A stretch of 64,000 nucleotides of DNA, taken from the NCBI RefSeq assembly GCF_037200945.1, contig NZ_JBBCGP010000001.1, positions 806,001 to 870,000 of the forward strand. Reading direction: 5' to 3'. Source of the DNA: Methylovirgula sp. Lineage in GTDB: Bacteria > Pseudomonadota > Alphaproteobacteria > Rhizobiales > Beijerinckiaceae. A program made the translations under genes and the position numbers. Below, in pieces: positions 16,358-25,614 of the stretch; within the stretch, counting starts at the first letter, position 1, and every line of letters begins with the position of its first letter. Under the pieces are notes generated by a model, which saw only the letters and a program-made list of their open reading frames with translations, ran no database searches and was not told the DNA's origin.

Positions 16358-17599
16358 CTATTTCGCACGGGCGCAAATCGGCGCGGTACCGTCGCTGGCA
16401 AGCAACAGCGCCGTGCCGTAATGCTGTGCGATATAATCCTTGAGCCAGGCCGCGCGCAGATGATTGCCGAGGCCGGTGGCGTGATCATCACCCTGGATGA
16501 TGACCGGTTCGCCTGCGGATTTCTGTTTGTCGAGCGAGACATCGATGACATCTGCACCGCCACCGCGTAGGCGTCGAATTATGTCATCGTTGCTGAAGCC
16601 GGTCGGCCGCAGATAGTCTTCTGGTGCGCGGATGAATGGGATCAACGTCGGCACGCCATATTTCGCCTTGGCGAGATCAATCGCCGCGAGCGTCATGCGG
16701 ATGAACAAATCGACATCCGCATGATTGATCTTTTCAAGACGCGGCTCGATGAAGAGGCGGTAAGTAGCGCTGTGCTGCGCCCATTGTTTCAGCCAGCGCG
16801 CGAGGCCCATATCGCAGACGCCTTGGTAGGCAACCTTGTCACCGGCAAGACCATAACGTGGACCGTCCATCACCCAGGAGGCTTTGCAGGAGCTGCGGAC
16901 GACATGCCAGGACGTCGTCATGAAGACGAACAGTTTCGGCTGCGGGCCGACGAGGCGATCGAAATACCCGGTCTCCAGTTCGCGTAAAAATTGCTGCGGC
17001 CCATAACCGGGGAAACCGAGATTAAGCACGCGCAGATTGTCGCCGAACGCGTCCGAGAAATATTGCGGCACTGTCTCGCTGTCGTTCACGCCCTGGCCGA
17101 ATGTGAATGAGTCGCCGAAGAAGGCAACCGTTGGGCCAGCCTTGCACGCGCGTGTCGGCCGAATAAGATCGGAATTGATCGAATAGTTCGCGTCATAGAT
17201 CACACGTTTGCTGCGTGGATCGAACCGCGTAGCATGAAATACTCCGGGATGTTGCGGCCCCCAGCCGATCACCGGCTCCGGCACGGTGAAGCCATGGGTT
17301 GTGCGAATATCCCAGGCGGGTGAGACGATTGTCGCGAAAGCCTCGATGGCACAGATGCCGAAGAGCAATGATGCGACGATCAAGAGTCCATCGCGCCAGA
17401 TGCCGCGCGCAAACGATGTAAGAACGCCCACCAGCAGCGCGAGCAACACGAATGTGCCGAGGCGAAAGGCGCCAAACGGCCGCGCAATCTCCAGATAGAC
17501 GATGCCACCCATCAGAACGAGAATGGAAAGAGAGCGGAAAACTGGGAAGCGTCGGATCATGCGACCATGTTTTTGTGGCGCCTGCGGGCGCGATGGCAT
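16358..17599 (-). CDS. Membrane-anchored SGNH/GDSL-type hydrolase
   Basis: A 413-residue protein with a basic N-terminus, three hydrophobic segments (about 20-95) and an extracytoplasmic SGNH hydrolase domain (about 120-400). The nucleophile block is FFGDSFTFGQGV (Ser in GDSF), an NLGFPGYGP block may supply the oxyanion glycine, and the catalytic Asp/His pair is probably in GDDHATGLGNH. Such enzymes act as esterases or acyltransferases on lipids or polysaccharides. ATG 17599 was taken; ATG 17560 (MIRRFPVF) is as likely, and neither has a good ribosome site. It faces the carbamoyltransferase, which suggests a shared substrate such as a surface glycan; this is inference. Confidence 0.85.
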   Translation of the reverse strand: MPSRPQAPQKHGRMIRRFPVFRSLSILVLMGGIVYLEIARPFGAFRLGTFVLLALLVGVLTSFARGIWRDGLLIVASLLFGICAIEAFATIVSPAWDIRTTHGFTVPEPVIGWGPQHPGVFHATRFDPRSKRVIYDANYSINSDLIRPTRACKAGPTVAFFGDSFTFGQGVNDSETVPQYFSDAFGDNLRVLNLGFPGYGPQQFLRELETGYFDRLVGPQPKLFVFMTTSWHVVRSSCKASWVMDGPRYGLAGDKVAYQGVCDMGLARWLKQWAQHSATYRLFIEPRLEKINHADVDLFIRMTLAAIDLAKAKYGVPTLIPFIRAPEDYLRPTGFSNDDIIRRLRGGGADVIDVSLDKQKSAGEPVIIQGDDHATGLGNHLRAAWLKDYIAQHYGTALLLASDGTAPICARAK

Positions 17600-17644
17600 G
17601 GCGTCATTAAAAGGAAGATTTGGGCGGCGAAGAGGCTGGGACTC

Positions 17645-19267
17645 CTAACTGCGAAGTCCTGGAGCCTCATGGCCCGTGCGGGCGACGTATTCCGCATAGC
17701 CACCACCGTAATTGTGAACGCCATCGGGTGTCAGTTCCAGCACCCGATTGGACAGCGCGGCTAGAAAGTGCCGGTCATGCGAGACAAAGAGCATCGTCCC
17801 CTCATATTGCGACAGCGCCGTAATCAGCATTTCCTTTGTCGCCATATCGAGATGGTTTGTCGGCTCGTCCAGCACAAGAAAATTGGGCGGGTCGAAAAGC
17901 ATTTTCGCCATGACGAGCCGGGCTTTCTCTCCGCCCGACAGCACCCGGCACTTTTTCTCCACCTCGTTACCGGATAATCCGAAACAACCGGCCAGCGCGA
18001 GGAGCGAGCCACGCCCCGCTTGGGGGAAAGCATCTTCCAGCGCCTGAAAAACCGTGTGGTCGCCGTCCAGCAAATCCATCGCGTGCTGCGCGAAATAACC
18101 CATCTTGACTGTGCCGCCGAGGGAGACCGTGCCTTCATCCGGCTGCGTGAAACCCGTCACCAGCTTCAGGAGCGTGGACTTTCCGGCACCGTTGACGCCC
18201 ATGACACACCAGCGTTCCTTGCGGCGGATCGCGAAGTTCAGGCCCTCATAGATGCTCAGGGCGCCGTAGCTCTTATGCACATTCTTCAGACTCACGACGT
18301 CATCGCCAGAGCGCGGCGCCGGCCGGAACTCGAAAGACACTGTCTGGCGTCGCTTCGGCGGCTCGACCTTTTCGATTTTGTCGAGCTTCTTCACGCGGCT
18401 CTGCACTTGCGCCGCGTGCGAGGCGCGCGCCTTGAAGCGCTCGATGAATTTGATCTCCTTGGCGAGCATCGCTTGTTGACGCTCGAACTGCGCCTGCTGC
18501 TGCTTCTCGTTTTGCGCGCGCTGCTGCTCATAAAACTCGTAGTCGCCCGAGTAAGTCGTCAGGCCGCCGCCGTCGATCTCGACAATTTTGGAGACGACGC
18601 GGTTCATGAACTCGCGGTCATGCGATGTCATCAGCAAGGCGCCATCGTAGCCCTTGAGGAATTCCTCCAGCCAAATGAGGCTCTCCAAATCCAGATGGTT
18701 GCTCGGCTCGTCGAGCAACATCGCGTCGGGACGCATGAGGAGGATGCGACCGAGCGCAACGCGCATCTTCCAACCGCCGGACAGTGCGCCGACGTCGCCG
18801 TTCATCATCTCCTCGCTGAAACTCAGGCCGGCCAACACTTCTCGCGCGCGGCCTTCGAGCGCATAGCCGCCAAGTTCCTCGAAACGGCCCTGCACTTCGC
18901 CATACCGCTCCACGAGCTGTTCGATTTCGTCGATCCGGTCGGGATCAGCCATGGCAGCTTCGAGTTCCGCCAATTCCGTCGCTACGACGCTTACGGGGCC
19001 GGCACCATCCATCACCTCGGAGACAGCACTCCGGCCGGACATCTCTCCGACATCCTGGCTGAAATATCCGATGGTGACGCCTCGATCGACGGCGACCTGG
19101 CCCTCGTCCGGAAGCTCTTGTCCCGTGATCATCCGAAACAGCGTCGTCTTGCCGGCGCCATTGGGACCGACGAGACCTATCTTCTCGCCTTTCTGGAGCG
19201 CGGCGGCGGCCTCGATAAAGAGGATTTGGGAGCCATTCTGCTTACTGATATTTTCAAGACGGATCAT
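17645..19267 (-). CDS. ABC-F family ATPase
   Basis: A 540-residue soluble protein with two ABC domains and no membrane segment. Domain 1 has Walker A GPNGAGKTT, signature LSGGW and Walker B AMLLDEPSNHLD; domain 2 has GVNGAGKST, LSGGEKARL and FLVLDEPTNHLD. Between them lies the charged linker (about 240-330) that reaches the peptidyl-transferase centre in ABC-F translation factors. The start MIRLENISK at 19267 matches the family; the frame stays open upstream without homology. Likely role: relief of stalled ribosomes. Which ABC-F subgroup it belongs to cannot be settled by eye. Confidence 0.93.
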   Translation of the reverse strand: MIRLENISKQNGSQILFIEAAAALQKGEKIGLVGPNGAGKTTLFRMITGQELPDEGQVAVDRGVTIGYFSQDVGEMSGRSAVSEVMDGAGPVSVVATELAELEAAMADPDRIDEIEQLVERYGEVQGRFEELGGYALEGRAREVLAGLSFSEEMMNGDVGALSGGWKMRVALGRILLMRPDAMLLDEPSNHLDLESLIWLEEFLKGYDGALLMTSHDREFMNRVVSKIVEIDGGGLTTYSGDYEFYEQQRAQNEKQQQAQFERQQAMLAKEIKFIERFKARASHAAQVQSRVKKLDKIEKVEPPKRRQTVSFEFRPAPRSGDDVVSLKNVHKSYGALSIYEGLNFAIRRKERWCVMGVNGAGKSTLLKLVTGFTQPDEGTVSLGGTVKMGYFAQHAMDLLDGDHTVFQALEDAFPQAGRGSLLALAGCFGLSGNEVEKKCRVLSGGEKARLVMAKMLFDPPNFLVLDEPTNHLDMATKEMLITALSQYEGTMLFVSHDRHFLAALSNRVLELTPDGVHNYGGGYAEYVARTGHEAPGLRS

Positions 19268-19441
19268 GGACACACGGGATTTGAAAAGCTGCGAAGTCCT
19301 TATCCCATGTAGCGAAGCAGCTGAAGGGTCGCGGGCAATCGCAGGCCGCGACAAATCTCCATGTCGCGATCGTCGTCGGTCACCGAGATAAGCGGCGATG
19401 TGATGAGGCCTGCTTCGGAAACGTTTGGCTCTGAGTAAAAC

Positions 19442-20560
19442 TCAGACCCGCATCGGCATCAAAACATAGAGAGCCGTTGCGCCCTCGTGGTCGAGCACGA
19501 GCGTCGGCGAGCCGGGGTCGGCCAGCTTGAAAAGTGCCGTGTCGCCGTCGAGCTGGTTGGTGATATCGAGCAGATAGCGCGCGTTGAAGCCGATCTCGAG
19601 CGGCGCCGCGTCGTAATCGACTTCGAGCTCCTCGACCGCGGAGCCGGAATCGGGATTGGTGACAGAGAGCGTCAGCTTGCCCTCCCCCATCGCCAGCTTC
19701 ACCGCGCGGCCGCGCTCCGACGAGATCGTCGAGACGCGATCAACGGCTGCGGCAAACGGCTCGCGGTCCACCGTCAGCAGCTTGTCATTTCCAGCCGGAA
19801 TGACGCGCCCATAATCCGGAAACGTACCGTCGATAAGCTTGGTGATAAGCACAACATCGCCGAAGCTGAAGCGCGCCTTGGTCGGTGAAATCTCGATCGT
19901 AACGTCGGCGTCGAGGCCTTCGATCAATTTCTGCACTTCGGCCACGGCCTTGCGCGGCACAATCACGCCCGGCATGCCCGGCGCGCCCTGCGGTGCCGGA
20001 ATTTCGATCCGCGCCAGACGGTGCCCATCGGTCGCCACGGCGCGCAGCGTCGTCTTACCATCGGACTCGGCCGTGTGCAGATAGATGCCGTTGAGATAGT
20101 AGCGCGTTTCTTCATTCGAGATCGCGAACTGGGTCTTCTCGATAAGCTTCTTGAGATCGGTGGCCGACAGGCTGAAACGGTGAGTGAAGTCGCCCGCGGC
20201 AAGATCGGGGAAGTCGCTTTCCGGTAGCGCTTGCAGATGAAAACGCGAGCGGCCCGAACGTAAAAGCAATTGCGTCGCCTCGCCCGTCACATCGAGCGAA
20301 ACCTGTGCGCCGTCCGGCAGTTTGCGCACGATCTCGTAGAGAATATGCGCCGGCAGCGTGGTGCCGCCCGCCTGAGTCACATCCGCCGGCAGCCGGTCGG
20401 TGACTTCGAGATCGAGATCGGTCGCCTTGAGCAGGACCGAACTGCCTTCGGCACTGAAGAGTATGTTGGACAGGATCGGAATCGTCGTGCGCCGTTCGAC
20501 GACGCGGTGCACGTGGCCGAGCGCCTTTAACAGAGCGGCGCGTTCGAGAGTGACTTGCAT
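19442..20560 (-). CDS. dnaN: DNA polymerase III beta subunit (sliding clamp)
   Basis: A 372-residue sliding clamp that encircles DNA and tethers polymerase III and other clamp-binding proteins. Three repeated clamp domains are visible. They begin with MQVTLERAALLKALGHVHRVVERRTTIPIL, followed by RLPADV, ESDFPDL, YYLNGIYLH, VATDGHRLA and FPDYGRVIP, and the protein ends in the conserved ALYVLMPMRV. Length is normal. dnaA and recF are not beside it, as is common in Hyphomicrobiales. The following gene on this strand is the ABC-F ATPase, about 170 bases away. Confidence 0.97.
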   Translation of the reverse strand: MQVTLERAALLKALGHVHRVVERRTTIPILSNILFSAEGSSVLLKATDLDLEVTDRLPADVTQAGGTTLPAHILYEIVRKLPDGAQVSLDVTGEATQLLLRSGRSRFHLQALPESDFPDLAAGDFTHRFSLSATDLKKLIEKTQFAISNEETRYYLNGIYLHTAESDGKTTLRAVATDGHRLARIEIPAPQGAPGMPGVIVPRKAVAEVQKLIEGLDADVTIEISPTKARFSFGDVVLITKLIDGTFPDYGRVIPAGNDKLLTVDREPFAAAVDRVSTISSERGRAVKLAMGEGKLTLSVTNPDSGSAVEELEVDYDAAPLEIGFNARYLLDITNQLDGDTALFKLADPGSPTLVLDHEGATALYVLMPMRV

Positions 20561-20850
20561 GAGACGAATCCGGACTTTTGAGCGAGCTGGTCAAATTGGC
20601 TGGCAGACGGCGGCGAGGGCCGCGCAGGGGGCGCAACTGTGGCGCGGCTCAAGCCAAATCGCAAGCGCCGCTGCGCCCGGTATCCCCGTTTTCGAGCTTG
20701 GCCGCCGCCGTGGCTGGAGTGCCGCGCTTTTGCCGCGCACCCTACGGCTTTCGACGACTTTACCGCGCCTTAATCGCGCCGGCCTAGAATCGCGCCGTCC
20801 GCCAGGCAGAACCGATGCGGCGGCATCCGAGATGCGGGCACGCGAGAGAC

Positions 20851-23025
20851 ATGGCCAAAGGCTGGACCGGGGAACGGCGGGAACCGACCTTCGACGCCTT
20901 TCCTGAGCCTCAGGACGCGCCGCGCCGCCGGCCGCCCAAAAAGCGGAAATCGAAGAAACGGCCGCGCCGGTCGATCCTCAATCGCCTTGTCTATTGGGTG
21001 CTGATGCTCGGCGTTTGGGGTGCCGTCGGCGCCTCGCTCGTCGTGGCCTATTACGCCGCGCAATTGCCGCCCATCGATCAGCTTACCATCCCCAAACGGC
21101 CGCCCAATATCGCCATCCTTGCCGAAGACGGGACATTGCTCGCCAACCGCGGCGACACGGGCGGCGCGGCGGTTCATCTCGCCGAATTGCCTGCCTATCT
21201 GCCGAAGGCGTTCGTCGCGATCGAGGACCGGCGCTTTTATGACCATTGGGGCGTCGATCCGATCGGCATTCTGCGCGCGCTGGTCCGCGACGCTTTGCAT
21301 CGCGGCGGCATGGAGGGCGGCTCGACGCTCACCCAGCAGCTCGCCAAGAATCTCTTCCTGACCCAGGAACGAACGCTGCCGCGCAAAATCCAGGAAGCCA
21401 TTCTCGCCGTCTGGCTGGAGCACAAATATTCCAAGGACCAGATCCTCGAACTCTATCTGAACCGCGTCTATTTTGGCGCCGGCGCCTTCGGCGTCGAAGC
21501 CGCCGCGCAGAAATATTTCGGCCATAGCGCGCGCAACGTGAGCCTCGCCGAGGCGGCCATGCTCGCCGGGCTGATGAAAGCACCCTCGCGCTACGCGCCC
21601 AACCATAATCTAGCTGCGGCGACCCAACGCGCGGGTGAAGTGATCGGCGCGATGCGTGATCAGGGCTTCATCACGCCGGCCATGGCGCAATTGGCGCTCG
21701 ATGAACCAGCCAACCCGACGAAACCCAAAGCCGGCGGCACCATCAATTACGTCGCCGATTACGTCATGGACCAACTCGACGATCTCGTCGGACCCGTCGA
21801 TGAAGACATTTCCGTCACCACGACGATCGCCGCGCCGCTCCAGGCCGCGGCGGAAAAAGCGTTACGCGAATCGCTCGCCGCCAAGGGGGCGCATTACGAT
21901 GTGAGTCAGGGCGCGGTCGTCGCGCTCGATCCGGACGGCGCCTTGCGCGCACTCGTCGGCGGCCGGGACTATAACGAAAGCCAATTCAACCGCGCGACCA
22001 CGGCCAAGCGTCAGCCGGGCTCGGCGTTCAAGCCCTTCGTCTATCTGACAGCGCTGGAACACGGGATGACGCCGGACACGATCCGTAACGATGCGCCGAT
22101 CTATCTGCGCGGCTGGCATCCGGAAGATTACGAACATCGCTACATGGGCCCGGTGACGCTGACGACGGCGCTCGCCAATTCGCTGAATACGGTCGCGGTT
22201 CGACTCGCCCTCGAGGTCGGGCCGGCCAATGTCGCGCGGACCGCGCACCGGCTCGGCATCACCTCGAACCTCGACGCCAATCCGACGATTGCGCTTGGCA
22301 CGTCGGTCGTCACGCCGCTTGAACTCGTCTCCGCCTATGTGCCGTTCGCCAACGGGGGTCTCAGCGTGACGCCCTATGTCGTCACCAAGGTTGCGGCAGC
22401 GCACGGAAAGCTGCTCTATTTTCACCAGCCGCTGGCGGGCAGCCGCGTGATCGCGCCCGAATATGTGGCCATGATGAACCGGATGATGGCCGAGACACTG
22501 GCCACCGGCACGGCGCGGCGCGTGGACCTGCCCGGCTGGCCCGCGGCCGGCAAAACCGGTACCAGCCAGGATTTTCGCGACGCGTGGTTCGTCGGCTACA
22601 CAAGCCATATGGTTTGCGGCGTGTGGCTCGGAAACGACGACAATTCCCCGACCAAACGCGCTTCCGGCGGTTCGTTGCCGGTCGTCGTCTGGTCGCAGTT
22701 CATGCAGGTCGCCCATGCTGATGTCGCGCCAGCACCGCTGACGGACGGTGTCTGGGCCGGACCGAATCCGGCAGAGCCCGTTGCGAGCGCCACGAACGCA
22801 ATCGTGAATTTCTTCACCGGGCAAAATCAGCCGGCGCCCGCACCCCAGCCGTGGCCGCAACGATCCCCGCAGCAAGCTTGGCCGCGCGCGGCCCAAACGC
22901 AAAGCGCACCGTATCGTCCGGCGCGCCGTGACAACGAGGATGACGGCCTGCCACCGGCCTCGATTCCCGGCCCCGGCCATGAAGCGAGCCAGCAGCCGGC
23001 GCGGCCGTTTTTCGGATTGTTTTGA
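20851..23025 (+). CDS. Penicillin-binding protein 1A-type bifunctional peptidoglycan synthase
   Basis: A 724-residue class A PBP. A basic cytoplasmic tail (RRRPPKKRKSKKRPRR) precedes one transmembrane helix (about 48-70). The glycosyltransferase domain follows, with catalytic Glu125 in EDRRFYDHWG and the GGSTLTQQLAKNLF block. The transpeptidase domain has Ser391 in PGSAFKPF, a SLN motif and Lys568 in GKTGTSQDF. The C-terminal 80 residues are Pro/Gln-rich and disordered. ATG 20851 was chosen because it gives a normal PBP1A start with GAGAG before it. It polymerises glycan strands and forms 4-3 crosslinks, complementing the three L,D-transpeptidases in this window. Confidence 0.95.
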   Translation: MAKGWTGERREPTFDAFPEPQDAPRRRPPKKRKSKKRPRRSILNRLVYWVLMLGVWGAVGASLVVAYYAAQLPPIDQLTIPKRPPNIAILAEDGTLLANRGDTGGAAVHLAELPAYLPKAFVAIEDRRFYDHWGVDPIGILRALVRDALHRGGMEGGSTLTQQLAKNLFLTQERTLPRKIQEAILAVWLEHKYSKDQILELYLNRVYFGAGAFGVEAAAQKYFGHSARNVSLAEAAMLAGLMKAPSRYAPNHNLAAATQRAGEVIGAMRDQGFITPAMAQLALDEPANPTKPKAGGTINYVADYVMDQLDDLVGPVDEDISVTTTIAAPLQAAAEKALRESLAAKGAHYDVSQGAVVALDPDGALRALVGGRDYNESQFNRATTAKRQPGSAFKPFVYLTALEHGMTPDTIRNDAPIYLRGWHPEDYEHRYMGPVTLTTALANSLNTVAVRLALEVGPANVARTAHRLGITSNLDANPTIALGTSVVTPLELVSAYVPFANGGLSVTPYVVTKVAAAHGKLLYFHQPLAGSRVIAPEYVAMMNRMMAETLATGTARRVDLPGWPAAGKTGTSQDFRDAWFVGYTSHMVCGVWLGNDDNSPTKRASGGSLPVVVWSQFMQVAHADVAPAPLTDGVWAGPNPAEPVASATNAIVNFFTGQNQPAPAPQPWPQRSPQQAWPRAAQTQSAPYRPARRDNEDDGLPPASIPGPGHEASQQPARPFFGLF

Positions 23026-23143
23026 GAATTTCGGGGGCAGCTATCGACGGCTTTAATATCCAGGCCGGTCAAGACGCATGGATTTTTTATGCGCTTCCCG
23101 CCAAGTGAAAGCCCGCAGCCAATCCTCGGCTTCGGAGATTTAA

Positions 23144-23410
23144 ATGAGAACAAAAACGCAGACCCAAAACATCGCGGGCGGGCACACCTCAGGCCAACCG
23201 AGTGATACTCCCGAGCTCGCGCTGATCGCGATTTTGGTGGCGATGGTCTTGCTGCGAATTTTGGATGTCTATTCGCCGCCGGCGTCGGAAAATGAGAGCT
23301 GCACCCCGACCCACGCCAGTCGCGCCGTCATATCCTGTGCTGTTCGTGGCGATCAGGCTTGGGACGCTTCATCCGCGCAGGCCAGCGACACCCTTACTGG
23401 CCGCCGCTGA
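23144..23410 (+). CDS. Small single-helix membrane protein, unknown
   Basis: An 88-codon frame with GGAG six bases before its ATG. It has one hydrophobic helix (about 25-40, ELALIAILVAMVLLRIL) flanked by polar sequence. No family is recognised. Support is indirect: a near-ideal ribosome site and a strong terminator right after it (23423-23455). The C-terminal half has no clear fold and could be non-functional. Confidence 0.45.
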   Translation: MRTKTQTQNIAGGHTSGQPSDTPELALIAILVAMVLLRILDVYSPPASENESCTPTHASRAVISCAVRGDQAWDASSAQASDTLTGRR

Positions 23411-23422
23411 ACACGTGAATGG

Positions 23423-23455
23423 ATCGCTCGCGCAGGCATAGGCGCGAGCGATTTT
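23423..23455. terminator. Strong hairpin terminator between convergent genes
   Basis: ATCGCTCGCGC and GCGCGAGCGAT form a perfect eleven-base stem with an eight-base loop, followed on the plus strand by TTTT. It separates the small plus-strand gene ending at 23410 from the DUF1150 gene ending at 23466. Confidence 0.8.
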
Positions 23456-23465
23456 GGATTTGGGC

Positions 23466-23738
23466 TTAGTGAACGCTAACCGTCTGCAGCTCCTGCTGGA
23501 GCGCATTGGCCAAAGCGGCGTCACGTGAATCCGTCAGCATGATCGGCGTGCCGTCGGCACCCAGCAAGGCAAACAACTGGAGTCCGGGCTGAAGCGCCGG
23601 CGCCTGCGGGAAAAGCCGTGCGACATCCTCGGAACTGATCGGCCGCACATAGGCGAGAGACCCGCCGCCCAGATGGGCAAACTGCTCTTCGGTCAAGGGC
23701 GTCACTGTCTCCTGGACTTCTTTGAATTCATCCAACAT
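23466..23738 (-). CDS. DUF1150 family protein
   Basis: A 90-residue soluble protein with the DUF1150 pattern: EEQFAHLGGGSLAYVRPISSEDVARLFP, then the strand/turn pair LQLFALLGADGTPIMLTDSRDAALANA. ATG 23738 (MLDEFKEV) has AAGGAG seven bases upstream and is preferred over starts further out. It lies just downstream of an Hsp20 gene on the same strand, a pairing known from Hyphomicrobiales, and is probably co-transcribed from the heat-shock promoter candidate. Function unknown; a small stress accessory protein is a fair guess. Confidence 0.9.
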   Translation of the reverse strand: MLDEFKEVQETVTPLTEEQFAHLGGGSLAYVRPISSEDVARLFPQAPALQPGLQLFALLGADGTPIMLTDSRDAALANALQQELQTVSVH

Positions 23739-23786
23739 TCTACACTCCTTCTGCGGTCTCCTTGAGACCCGCATGGATGCGAACAT

Positions 23787-24215
23787 TCAGTCTCGCATCA
23801 TGATATCGATCTTCTTAACCACTCGTATCGGCTCCGGCCGGACGAGATCCACCGTCAGCAACCCATGAGCCAGATCGCAGGTTGCAACGCGCATGCCTTC
23901 GGCAAGAAGGAAGACTCGCTGAAACTGCCGCGCCGCTATCCCCCGGTGGAGAAAATCGCGGGGCTTATCGTCCTGCTGGCGGCCGCGAATGACCAATTGG
24001 CCTTCCTCGACCGTCACTTCGAGCTGATCACGCATGAACCCGGCCACGGCCAAGGTGATACGTAGCCTCTCCGGCTCCGCATCGGTCTTTGCGACCCGTT
24101 CGATGTTGTAGGGCGGATAGCCATCCAGACCCGCCCGTGTCACCCGGTCGACCATCCGCTCGAAGTCTTCGAAGCCGAGCAGAAACGGCGAGTTGATGGT
24201 CAACATGCGCGACAT
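23787..24215 (-). CDS. Hsp20/alpha-crystallin family small heat-shock protein
   Basis: A 142-residue ATP-independent holdase. The N-terminal block SPFLLGFEDFERMVDR, PYNIER, the central crystallin strands (LRITLAVAGFMRDQLEVTVEEGQLVIRGRQ) and the FLHRGIAARQFQRVFLL segment are typical of bacterial class A IbpA-like proteins. The C-terminal I-x-I-type motif is weak (VVKKIDIMM). ATG 24215 (MSRMLTINSP) has GAGGG upstream; ATG 24206 is possible. A sigma-32-like promoter is visible at 24274-24303, and rpoH lies in this window. Confidence 0.94.
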   Translation of the reverse strand: MSRMLTINSPFLLGFEDFERMVDRVTRAGLDGYPPYNIERVAKTDAEPERLRITLAVAGFMRDQLEVTVEEGQLVIRGRQQDDKPRDFLHRGIAARQFQRVFLLAEGMRVATCDLAHGLLTVDLVRPEPIRVVKKIDIMMRD

Positions 24216-24273
24216 GGGCGAAGCCCTCAGGCCTTCGTGTCTGGGAGGCCCAATGTGGCACCTCCGCTTCACG

Positions 24274-24303
24274 AAATATGGCGATTGGGACGGCGCCTTC
24301 AAG
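24274..24303 (-). promoter_or_regulatory. Candidate sigma-32 (RpoH) promoter of hsp20
   Basis: On the minus strand, CTTGAA (24303-24298) is followed after 16 bases by CCATATTT (24281-24274), resembling the RpoH consensus CTTGAA...CCCATNT. It lies about 60 bases before the Hsp20 start. Confidence 0.5.
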
Positions 24304-24359
24304 GGCGGGCGCATGGGGCTTGGAACGTCGGCTTTAAGCGTGGGCTTGGCAGCGGAGCA

Positions 24360-25355
24360 CTAGACCGCGCTCGGCAAAACCCGGTCGGGCGGCCGGTGGC
24401 CGTCCATGAACATCTTGACGTTGATGATGACCTTCTCGCCCATGTCGATCCGGCCCTCGCGCGTCGCCGAACCCATATGCGGCAGGATCGTCACCTTGCC
24501 GGCTTTGGCGAGTTTGACCAGCCGCTCGGAAACCGCCGGTTCGTGTTCGAATACATCGAGGCCGGCACCGGCGAGTTCGCCCGCCTCCAGCATCTCGATC
24601 AGCGCCTTCTCGTCGATGATTTCGCCGCGCGCTGTGTTGACGAGGATCGCCTGCGGCCGCAAGTGCTGCAGCCGTCGCGCCGAGAGGAGATGGAAGGTCG
24701 CCGGCGTGCGCGGGCAATTGACGGACACGATATCCATCCGCGCCAGCATCTGGTCAAGCGAGTCCCAATACGTGGCCTCAAGCTCTTCTTCGATCGAAGA
24801 CGCGACGTGACGGCGGTTGTGATAATGGATTTGCAGGCCGAAGGCCCGCGCCCGATAGGCGAGCGCCTGACCGATACGGCCCATGCCGACGATGCCGAGC
24901 CGTTTGCCGGTGATTCGCGTGCCGAGCATCCAGGTCGGCGACCAGCCGGTCCAATTGCCCTCCGGAATGACTTCGGCGCCTTCAACAATGCGCCGCGCGA
25001 CGGCGAGAATCAGCGCCATCGTCATGTCGGCGGTGTCCTGCGTCAGGACGCCCGGCGTGTTAGTGACAGTGATGCCGCGCTGCACGGCGGCCGCGACATC
25101 GATATTGTCCACGCCATTGCCGAAATTGGCGATGAGCTTGAGCTGGCTGCCGGCCTTTTCAATGAGTTCGGCGTCGATCCGGTCCGTCACGGTCGGCACC
25201 AGCACATCGGCGCTGCGCATCGCGGCGACGAGATCGTCCTGACTCATCGGCTTGTCATCGACATTAAGGCGGGCGTCGAAAAGCTCGCACATCCGCGTCT
25301 CGACGACATCCGGCAGTTTGCGCGTAAGCACTACGAGCGGTTTTTTCCTGGACAT
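24360..25355 (-). CDS. D-2-hydroxyacid dehydrogenase (glyoxylate/hydroxypyruvate reductase-like)
   Basis: A 331-residue NAD(P)-dependent dehydrogenase. The nucleotide-binding motif is GIVGMGRIGQA, and the catalytic triad is visible as Arg in NTARGEII, Glu in FEHEP and His in LPHMGSAT. The N-terminal substrate block NFGNGVDNIDV supports a GyaR-type glyoxylate reductase, which reduces glyoxylate or hydroxypyruvate using NAD(P)H. ATG 25355 (MSRKKPLVVLTRKLP) opens at the first strand; the extension to 25415 is not expected. It is upstream of Hsp20 on the same strand, but the promoter between them implies separate regulation. Confidence 0.92.
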   Translation of the reverse strand: MSRKKPLVVLTRKLPDVVETRMCELFDARLNVDDKPMSQDDLVAAMRSADVLVPTVTDRIDAELIEKAGSQLKLIANFGNGVDNIDVAAAVQRGITVTNTPGVLTQDTADMTMALILAVARRIVEGAEVIPEGNWTGWSPTWMLGTRITGKRLGIVGMGRIGQALAYRARAFGLQIHYHNRRHVASSIEEELEATYWDSLDQMLARMDIVSVNCPRTPATFHLLSARRLQHLRPQAILVNTARGEIIDEKALIEMLEAGELAGAGLDVFEHEPAVSERLVKLAKAGKVTILPHMGSATREGRIDMGEKVIINVKMFMDGHRPPDRVLPSAV

Positions 25356-25614
25356 CTCAATCCCGTTATCCCGTCCGTCCGCCGCCGAAGGCAGGCCCTG
25401 GGGCCATGCTTTCACGCGGCCTTAACTCAGCGCAACGCACCTAATATGGCGACCAATTCGGGCGAGGTCGCGCGGCAAGGTTCCGCGCCTCTCTAGCAGA
25501 TGGCGGTTCAAACACAAGAATGCCAAGCGGGACGCGCGGCGACATAAAAACGTCGGCATCCCCGGCCTCTGGTGAGTAAAATTGGATATGGATTTGGGGA
25601 TAAAATTTCTGGGC

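Noticed and set aside
18020..19312. Plus-strand open frame of 430 codons
   Set aside because: It lies antisense to the ABC-F gene, whose Walker and signature motifs are intact; the frame has no recognisable domain and reflects GC-rich codon use.
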